In this document: piece by piece, positions 6,875-11,216 of the stretch
Position numbering within the stretch: position 1 is the first letter of the stretch
Layout of the letters: every line of letters starts with the position of its first letter
From: Patescibacteria group bacterium
Lineage (GTDB): Bacteria; Patescibacteriota; Minisyncoccia; JAHIHE01
DNA: 11,216 bases
Assembly (NCBI GenBank): GCA_018899995.1
Contig: JAHIHE010000048.1
Location: 1 to 11,216, forward strand
Direction: 5' to 3'
The notes under the pieces: model-generated
The model's input: only the letters and a program-made list of their open reading frames with translations
What the model was told of the DNA's origin: nothing
Databases searched by the model: none
Made by a program: the position numbers and the translations under genes

Positions 6875-6903
6875 ATTTTACCAGTAAATAACAATCTTGT
6901 CAA
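6875..6903 (-). promoter_or_regulatory. Consensus promoter of the Cys-rich protein gene
   Basis: On the minus strand: TTGACA (complement of 6898-6903), 17 bp, TAAAAT (complement of 6875-6880), with TG just before the -10 box. It is the best match to the sigma70 consensus in the window and gives a leader of about 20 nt. Confidence 0.8.
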
Positions 6904-6967
6904 AGATGCGATTTCTAGTGCAGTAGAAACAGATTAATATTTTAACAAGATAAAAAAGGGGAACGGC

Positions 6968-6996
6968 TTGCTTTTTTATTATTTTTTTGGTAAGAT
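6968..6996 (+). promoter_or_regulatory. Promoter of the tRNA-Ile/tRNA-Ala unit
   Basis: TTGCTT (6968-6973), 17 bp, TAAGAT (6991-6996); predicted start about 7003, 8 nt before the tRNA-Ile 5' end. It shows that the tRNAs are not part of the 16S transcript. Confidence 0.75.
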
Positions 6997-7010
6997 AAAA
7001 GAAGTTTTTT

Positions 7011-7087
7011 GGGCGATTAGCTCAGTCGGTTAGAGCGCGTCACTGATAATGACGAGGTCAATGGTTCGAATCCATTATCGCCCACCA
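7011..7087 (+). tRNA. tRNA-Ile (anticodon GAT)
   Basis: The 77-nt cloverleaf has acceptor GGGCGAT/ATCGCCC, a normal D arm (GCTCAGTCGGTTAGAGC), anticodon stem CGTCA/TGACG around loop CTGATAA (anticodon 7045-7047), and T loop TTCGAAT. The CCA end is encoded (7085-7087). Confidence 0.97.
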
Positions 7088-7090
7088 AAA

Positions 7091-7166
7091 ATAACACATA
7101 ACTTATAACTCATGACTAATGACAAAATAGTATTCTTTAGGGTTATTAGTTATAAGTTATGGGTTG
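7091..7166 (+). repeat. Heptad-repeat hairpin in the tRNA spacer (copy 4)
   Basis: The left arm reads ATAACAC, ATAACTT, ATAACTC, ATGACTA, ATGACAA; the right arm GGGTT, ATTAGTT, ATAAGTT, ATGGGTT. A 14-bp stretch (7097-7110 with 7148-7161) is perfectly complementary. It fills nearly the whole 84-nt space between the two tRNAs. Confidence 0.88.
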
Positions 7167-7171
7167 ATTTC

Positions 7172-7244
7172 GGGCTTGTAGCTCAATTGGCAGAGCACCC
7201 GGTTTGCATCCGGGAGGTTAGCGGTTCGATTCCGCTCAAGTCCA
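7172..7244 (+). tRNA. tRNA-Ala (anticodon TGC)
   Basis: The 73-nt cloverleaf has acceptor GGGCTTG/CAAGTCC (one G-T pair), anticodon stem CCCGG/CCGGG around TTTGCAT (anticodon 7205-7207), and T loop TTCGATT. CCA is not encoded (ACA follows), unlike tRNA-Ile, so a CCA-adding enzyme is needed. Confidence 0.97.
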
Positions 7245-7273
7245 CAAAATTATGGCGAAGATAACGGGATCAT

Positions 7274-7319
7274 GAAATTGTATCTGCTCTCCGCCGTTTG
7301 GCGGCTCGCAGACAATTTC
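7274..7319 (+). repeat. Long hairpin between tRNA-Ala and the tRNA remnant
   Basis: GAAATTGT (7274-7281) pairs with ACAATTTC (7312-7319). Inside are CTGC/GCAG and CCGCC/GGCGG around a GTTT loop. The core and following CTCGC match the element at 3103-3125. No T-run follows. Confidence 0.7.
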
Positions 7320-7328
7320 GGGACAATG

Positions 7329-7361
7329 AGGAGGTCGCCGGTTCAAATCCGACAGAGTCCA
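7329..7361 (+). pseudogene. tRNA 3'-half remnant
   Basis: GGAGGTC, a T-arm-like part with loop TTCAAAT (7342-7348) whose stem GCCGG/CCGAC has one mismatch, and an acceptor 3' strand AGAGTCC then ACA. No matching 5' acceptor (GGACTCT-like) exists upstream, so it is only a 3' half. It resembles the end of the preceding tRNA-Ala (about three-quarters identical by eye). Possible origins: partial duplication, or a scar of integration at a tRNA gene. Confidence 0.6.
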
Positions 7362-7468
7362 CAACAAAAATTAAAATGTTTATCTTTATCGAATTCGCCG
7401 AAAGCGTCTTTAGATTTATCAAACTGCCATATTTGAACTGAAATTATTTGCCGACAGAATACAATTTT

Positions 7469-7519
7469 CAATTTTAAAATAAAATGCAATATTTAAAAAT
7501 ATTGTATTTTATAAAATTG
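7469..7519 (+). terminator. AT-rich imperfect hairpin upstream of murG
   Basis: Arms 7469-7494 and 7497-7519 are complementary apart from a 3-nt bulge and one wobble (inner CAATATTT/AAATATTG). It could end transcription from the tRNA side. The rest of 7362-7546 holds no gene I can support. Confidence 0.4.
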
Positions 7520-7546
7520 CTGATAACTATATTGATATTTTGGATT

Positions 7547-7574
7547 TTGAAATTTCGGGCGGATTTGATATAAT
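7547..7574 (+). promoter_or_regulatory. Extended -10 promoter of murG
   Basis: TTGAAA (7547-7552), 16 bp, TATAAT (7569-7574) preceded by TGA. The predicted start is near 7581, leaving a leader of about 14 nt without SD. The -35 box lies in a stretch (7537-7550) identical to a piece of the V2 heptad arm (3747-3760). Confidence 0.75.
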
Positions 7575-7594
7575 CTATAATGACAGTTTAATCT

Positions 7595-8704
7595 ATGAAA
7601 ATATTATTTACCGGCGGCGGCACGGGCGGACACTTGATGCCGATTATCGCCGTGGCGGAGCAAATAAAACTTTTATTAAGCGCGACTGGAGAAAAACACG
7701 AGTTTTTATTCATAGGCCCTGAAAGCTTTTTTAACGAAGCGGTGATTAATTTTGGCATGCCTGTAAAAAAAATCAGGGCGTACAAGCTAAGGCGCTATTG
7801 GTCTGTTAAAACGATTACGGAGTTTATTAATTTTCCGATAGGAATTATTCAATCGCTTTGGCATGTTTATTGGTTTATGCCCGACGCGGTTTTTGCCAAA
7901 GGCGGATACGCGTCCTTTTCGGTTGTTTTCGCCGCCTGGGTTTATCGGATACCCGTGATTATTCACGAATCGGATTCTGTCGCGGGACTGGCAAATATCA
8001 TTTCTTCAAAATTAGCGAATAAAGTTGCCATAGCGTATGAGTCCGCAGGCGCTTTTTTTTCGCCTAAAAAAATAGTTTTTACAGGCAATCCTATCCGAAA
8101 AGAAATTCTTGAAGGGAATAAAGAAGAGGCAGGGGAGGAGTTTTCCCTTAAAAAAAACGGCCTGCCGGTTATTTTTGTCATCGGCGGCAGCCAGGGCTCG
8201 CAAAAGATAAACGAGATTCTGCTCCAGTCCGTTCAAGGAATTATCGCGAAAGCGCAAATCATTCACCAGTGCGGAATTGAAAATTACGAAGAAATCAGAG
8301 AAGAAATTGCCGGCTGGTCAATGCCGCACCTTGAAAATTACCATGTCGTTCCTTTTCTTCGGGAAAATATCAGGGATGCGTACGCGGCAAGCGATATAAT
8401 TGTCAGCCGCGCGGGAGCAAACAGCATTTCGGAGATTGTTAGCGTGGGCAAACCTTCAATTTTAATTCCTTTGCCGACTTCGGCAAGCGACCACCAGTTA
8501 AAAAACGCTTATTATTTTTCCAGCCGCGGAGCCGCGGTAATGCTTGAAGAAGAAAACCTTACGCCGAATTTGCTTTATGACACGATTTTCGGGGTCTTGG
8601 AAAATAAGGAAAAGCAGATGCAGATGATCCGCGCGGCGCGCGCCTTGGCAATGCCCGACGCGGCAAAAAATATCGCGGAAGAAATTATAAAATTGGGAAA
8701 ATAA
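7595..8704 (+). CDS. murG: UDP-GlcNAc:lipid I N-acetylglucosaminyltransferase MurG
   Basis: MurG transfers GlcNAc from UDP-GlcNAc to lipid I, making lipid II for peptidoglycan, on the inner face of the cytoplasmic membrane. The 369-residue product has the usual GT-B fold length and motifs: GGGTGGH (7-13), AKGGYAS (101-107), HESDSVAG in place of HEQNAVPG (124-131), TGNPIR (163-168), GGSQGS (197-202), SRAGANSISE (271-280) and DHQLKNA (299-305), the last two contacting the UDP-sugar. The start ATG is followed at once by the KILFTGGGTGG opening. It stands alone with its own promoter and terminator, not inside a division and cell wall (dcw) cluster. Together with the transglycosylase at the left edge it supports a true peptidoglycan wall. 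Identification is firm. Confidence 0.96.
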   Translation: MKILFTGGGTGGHLMPIIAVAEQIKLLLSATGEKHEFLFIGPESFFNEAVINFGMPVKKIRAYKLRRYWSVKTITEFINFPIGIIQSLWHVYWFMPDAVFAKGGYASFSVVFAAWVYRIPVIIHESDSVAGLANIISSKLANKVAIAYESAGAFFSPKKIVFTGNPIRKEILEGNKEEAGEEFSLKKNGLPVIFVIGGSQGSQKINEILLQSVQGIIAKAQIIHQCGIENYEEIREEIAGWSMPHLENYHVVPFLRENIRDAYAASDIIVSRAGANSISEIVSVGKPSILIPLPTSASDHQLKNAYYFSSRGAAVMLEEENLTPNLLYDTIFGVLENKEKQMQMIRAARALAMPDAAKNIAEEIIKLGK

Positions 8705-8715
8705 AACTTCAGGTA

Positions 8716-8746
8716 GAAAAAGAGCGGGTTAAGTTCCGTTTTTTTA
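8716..8746 (+). terminator. Probable terminator of murG
   Basis: Stem AGAGCGGG against TCCGTTTT (with G-T pairs) and a TTAAGT loop, followed by a long T-run (8739-8745). Located 12 nt after the murG stop. Confidence 0.6.
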
Positions 8747-8748
8747 TT

Positions 8749-8777
8749 TTGATTAAAAGTCAGTATTGAGGTATAAT
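8749..8777 (+). promoter_or_regulatory. Promoter of the methylase-nuclease pair
   Basis: TTGATT (8749-8754), 17 bp, TATAAT (8772-8777). Predicted start about 8784, giving a leader of about 60 nt before the ATG at 8846. Confidence 0.75.
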
Positions 8778-8845
8778 TTAAAGAGAAAATTTATGATTAT
8801 TATTTTATGTCAGAATGAAATTGTTATTTAATAAAAAAATTATTT

Positions 8846-10024
8846 ATGGGTAAAATAACTTACAATAAGCAGAAGGAAATAATTAAAGCCGATTCAGAAA
8901 TTTTTTCAAGAATAGGTTTTGAGAAAAATTATTTTTTTATTAGTAAAGATAAAAGCAAAGTTACTTATAGCGCTTTGGGGAAGACTTATAATTTTCGCGA
9001 CCCGGAAGAAAAAGTCAGGATTGAATATTATTTTGATTTGCTGGAAAAATACAATTATCCGATTATGCGGATAGAGCTTGAAGTTGAAATGCCGTCCCGT
9101 ACGCCTCAATATTACGCGGATATCGTTATTTATGAAAATGACGACAAGAAAATTCCCTATATCGTTGTTGAGTGCAAAAAAGACGGCATTTCGGACGCGG
9201 AATTTGAGCAAGCGGTTAAACAGGCGATTGCCAACGATAGGGTGCTGAAAGCGCCATTTGCGATTTGCGTTGCCGGCAATACGCGGCGCGCGATTGAAAC
9301 TGAAATGTGGAACGATAAAGAGGCGGAAAAATATCGCTTTTGGCACGACTTCGCTCAAAATAATCTTTTCGGTATTGAAATAAATGATTCAATCGCCCGC
9401 GTTGCCAAAATGAATATGATTATTCACGATGACGGGCATACCAATGTTATCGGTTTTGACGCTTTGGAAAATATTGAAAAAATGCGCGAGAAAAATCGCG
9501 GTTTCGCTAAAAATTGTTTTGACATCATTGTTACCAATCCGCCTTTTGGCGCCAATGTAAAGCGGAGCGAGCATCCATATTTGGAAAAATTCGCGCTTGG
9601 CCGCAAAAAAGACAAGAAAGGAAAAGAAAGGGCGCTGGATAATCAAAAAACCGAAATTTTGTTTATTGAGCGGTGCATAGAATTTTTGAAAGTCGGAACG
9701 GGAAAAATGGCGATTGTCTTGCCGGACGGAATTTTGACAAATTCCAGCTTGCAGCCGGTTCGCGATTTTTTAATGGAGCGCTGCCGGATTTTGGCGGTGG
9801 TAAGTTTGCCGCAATTCGCTTTTACGCATTTTGGCGCCGGCGTAAAATCATCGCTTGTTTTTGTCCGAAAAAAAAGCGAAAGCGAAGAATCGGGCCGCTA
9901 TCCAATTTTTATGGCCATTGCCGAGCATATCGGCTATGATGCTACCGGCAGAAAAGACGCGAAAAATGATTTGGATGAGATTTATGAGGAGTTTAAGAAG
10001 TTTAAAGGTAAAAACAATTTATGA
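8846..10024 (+). CDS. Type I restriction-modification fusion (HsdR N-terminal nuclease domain + N6-adenine methylase) lacking its central part
   Basis: Residues 1-160 are an HsdR N-terminal-like PD-(D/E)xK domain: KVRIEYYFDLLEKY, ADIVIYE (D92) and IVVECKK (E109, K111), followed by the family-typical FAICVAGNTRRA. From residue 165 (FWHDFAQNNLFGIEIND) the protein is the C-terminal half of an HsdM-type N6-adenine methylase with NPPFG (231-235), ILFIERC and LPDGILTN. Relatives with this fusion run to roughly 650-700 residues; here the helical N-terminal domain and the first Rossmann part with the SAM motif (DPACGSGG) are missing, with the junction near 9335, and the end is also short. Reading frame and codon use are intact across the junction. 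As it stands methylation is unlikely; the nuclease-like part could remain. It may be a recent deletion, a repurposed protein, or an assembly collapse. No HsdS or helicase HsdR gene is in the window. Confidence 0.85.
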   Translation: MGKITYNKQKEIIKADSEIFSRIGFEKNYFFISKDKSKVTYSALGKTYNFRDPEEKVRIEYYFDLLEKYNYPIMRIELEVEMPSRTPQYYADIVIYENDDKKIPYIVVECKKDGISDAEFEQAVKQAIANDRVLKAPFAICVAGNTRRAIETEMWNDKEAEKYRFWHDFAQNNLFGIEINDSIARVAKMNMIIHDDGHTNVIGFDALENIEKMREKNRGFAKNCFDIIVTNPPFGANVKRSEHPYLEKFALGRKKDKKGKERALDNQKTEILFIERCIEFLKVGTGKMAIVLPDGILTNSSLQPVRDFLMERCRILAVVSLPQFAFTHFGAGVKSSLVFVRKKSESEESGRYPIFMAIAEHIGYDATGRKDAKNDLDEIYEEFKKFKGKNNL

Positions 10025-10509
10025 AGATAAAAGAAAATAATTTTGCGTTTATTGACAGCCAAAATTTGAATTTGGGCGTTAAAAGCCGGGGTTGGGATTT
10101 GGATTTTTTTAGGTTAAGGCGATTTCTAAAAGATAAATACGGAGTTGAAAAAGCATATTTATTTATCGGTTTTGTTCCCGGCAATCAAATGCTTTATACT
10201 GAACTGCAAAAAGCTGGTTATATTTGTATTTTTAAGCCGACTTTAGAAATAAAAGAAAATGGCAAAATTAGAGTAAAGGGCAATGTTGACGCCGAATTGG
10301 TTTTGCATGCAATGATTGAGTATTCTAATTATCAAAAGGCCGTCATTGTTTCCGGAGACGGCGATTTTTATTGTTTAATTGAGTATTTAGTGAAGCAGAA
10401 TAAGTTGCTAAAAATAATAGTGCCAAATATCCGTTTTTCATCTTTGCTTAGAAAATTTAGTTATTTTATAGCAAATATCCAGTTATTCAAAGAAAAATTG
10501 AGAAAATAA
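10021..10509 (+). CDS. NYN-domain (LabA/DUF88-like) putative RNase
   Basis: A 162-residue protein of the PIN-like NYN fold: FAFIDSQNLNLG (8-19, D12), a middle strand YLFIGFVPG, GNVDAELVLHAM (88-97, D90) and AVIVSGDGDF (107-116, D113 and D115). These are the acidic residues that bind metal in the family, so cutting of RNA is likely, though the substrate is unknown. Its ATG overlaps the stop of the methylase-like gene in ATGA, so the two are translationally coupled and probably act together; no SD is present. NYN proteins occur in RNA decay and, in some contexts, next to defence genes. The overlap suggests a defence or toxin-like role here, which is inference. The reverse-strand frame over its start is a shadow. 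Confidence 0.88.
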   Translation: MKIKENNFAFIDSQNLNLGVKSRGWDLDFFRLRRFLKDKYGVEKAYLFIGFVPGNQMLYTELQKAGYICIFKPTLEIKENGKIRVKGNVDAELVLHAMIEYSNYQKAVIVSGDGDFYCLIEYLVKQNKLLKIIVPNIRFSSLLRKFSYFIANIQLFKEKLRK

Positions 10510-10511
10510 AA

Positions 10512-10553
10512 GAGAGGTATTCCCTCGGGACAAAACCCTTTGGTAGCCCTCTC
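10512..10553. other. Compact structured element after the NYN gene
   Basis: GAGAGG (10512-10517) pairs with CCTCTC (10548-10553). Inside, GGG (10527-10529) pairs with CCC (10536-10538), and two more C-runs and a GGTA/TACC-like pair allow alternative or pseudoknotted folds. On the minus strand the outer stem is followed by TTTTATTTT, so it could end minus-strand transcription. It may be a terminator or a small structured RNA. Confidence 0.45.
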
Positions 10554-10618
10554 ATCGTGATGTTTTAAGTATAGTAAATACGGTGAATAGTGTCAATAGC
10601 AAGTTTGGGGATAATTTT

Positions 10619-10646
10619 TTGGCGGTGATTAAGCTATAGTTAAAAT
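10619..10646 (+). promoter_or_regulatory. Candidate promoter of the last gene
   Basis: TTGGCG (10619-10624), 16 bp, TAAAAT (10641-10646), about 60 nt before the ATG at 10706. Moderate match. The rest of 10554-10705 shows no gene. Confidence 0.45.
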
Positions 10647-10705
10647 GGTTTAAATGAAATTTATGAGAAGTTTGGAAAATTTTTAAAAAATTAAGAATTA
10701 AAAAT

Positions 10706-11149
10706 ATGGACACAACGATAATTTTATTAGCGATTATAAGTTCAGGTCTTTTATCTACATTACTTACTATAATAATAGGATGGAAAAAAGATATTTGGGA
10801 AGAAGAAAAGCAAGAAAGAAAAAGGTTGTTTAAAATTAGAGAAGATGCTTATAGGGAAGTAATGAAAAATATTGATTTTATCTATAAGGGCATTGATTTA
10901 ACTCCAGAAGAGATTGCAAAAAAGAAGTATAGATTTCTCGAAAATTATAGATTGATGTTTTTATATTCCGAAGATGAAATTATAGAGGAAATAAATAATG
11001 TTTTAGATGTGCTTAGTTCTTTTTGGCCAAAGGATGATGAGGAAATGGAAGAGAAGAAAAATAAAATTGCTCGTAGTATGATTATTTTACGCAAACAAAT
11101 AGTGGTAGATACTAAACTTACTGAAAAAGATTTTAAACATATTATTTAA
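10706..11149 (+). CDS. Small membrane-anchored helical protein, unknown function
   Basis: A 147-residue protein. Residues 4-25 form one transmembrane helix (IILLAIISSGLLSTLLTIIIGW), followed by KKD and a charged amphipathic stretch (EEEKQERKRLFKIREDAYREVM) that looks like a coiled coil. Two further helical parts follow (FLENYRLMFLYSEDEIIEEINNVLDVL and EEKKNKIARSMIILRKQI), ending in DTKLTEKDF. This layout (short anchor, KRE-A-Y-x-E-x-x helix, Y-R...LY-x-S-D/E-x-I, RK...TKLT-x-x-D-F) matches a widespread family of unannotated single-pass proteins. I know no function; it may be an accessory or sensor subunit. No SD. The following 67 nt show only a weak 7-bp hairpin (11183-11205). Confidence 0.75.
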   Translation: MDTTIILLAIISSGLLSTLLTIIIGWKKDIWEEEKQERKRLFKIREDAYREVMKNIDFIYKGIDLTPEEIAKKKYRFLENYRLMFLYSEDEIIEEINNVLDVLSSFWPKDDEEMEEKKNKIARSMIILRKQIVVDTKLTEKDFKHII

Positions 11150-11216
11150 ATTTGTGTTAAAAGTAAAAAAAATACCCCAAATTTTCATCATTTGGAGCGA
11201 TGAAATTGTTAATTCT

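Noticed and set aside
7245..7361. Complete third tRNA or tmRNA
   Set aside because: No 5' acceptor strand pairs with AGAGTCC and no D arm or tag sequence is found.
8793..8831. Twelve-codon frame in the leader of the methylase-like gene
   Set aside because: No SD, no codon run or attenuator hairpin; likely chance.
9855..10040. Alternative frame overlapping the methylase-like 3' end
   Set aside because: Shadow of the coding frame with family motifs; no domain.

Overview
The window looks like a small-genome Candidate Phyla Radiation (Patescibacteria) bacterium, probably from the Parcubacteria side. The DNA is AT-rich. The 16S rRNA gene has a CPR-type core (5' end with GATCCTAGCTCAG, GGAATAGACGG at the usual 910 region, GTACTCACC before helix 44) and is enlarged by insertions. 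Almost no gene has a Shine-Dalgarno (SD) sequence, although the 16S 3' end carries a normal CCTCC anti-SD. No phylum-level placement was computed.

Left part (1-3021): the 3' end of a large surface/cell-wall protein gene (two similar beta-sandwich-like units, SH3-like domain, lytic transglycosylase, membrane helix, FG-GAP-like calcium loops), a small unknown gene, and trmD, which carries an in-frame heptanucleotide-repeat insertion next to a perfect 27-nt palindrome.

Centre (3022-7361): a self-contained 16S transcription unit. It has its own sigma70-type promoter, a 20-bp inverted repeat that joins both ends of the precursor (processing stem), a 16S gene of about 1.93 kb with three hairpin insertions (V1, V2 and tip of helix 44), and a strong terminator. 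No 23S or 5S follows. A small secreted Trp-rich protein gene and a divergently transcribed, membrane-anchored Cys-rich protein gene come next. After them a separately promoted tRNA-Ile(GAU)/tRNA-Ala(UGC) pair appears, the pair that normally sits in a 16S-23S spacer, followed by a hairpin and a tRNA 3'-half remnant.

Right part (7362-11216): murG with its own extended -10 promoter; a PD-(D/E)xK/N6-adenine methylase fusion of type I restriction-modification ancestry that lacks its central part, including the SAM-binding motif; a NYN-domain nuclease gene overlapping it by 4 nt; a compact structured element; and a small membrane-anchored helical protein.

The most striking signal is a family of imperfect inverted repeats whose arms are built of degenerate 7-bp units. 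They occur before the 16S gene, inside it three times, after it, between the two tRNAs, and, as one arm only, inside trmD. A relic seems to supply the -35 region of murG. Together they look like a heptad-repeat hairpin element that expands RNA helices and spacers and can be translated in frame. It resembles in principle the heptanucleotide STRR repeats of heterocystous cyanobacteria.
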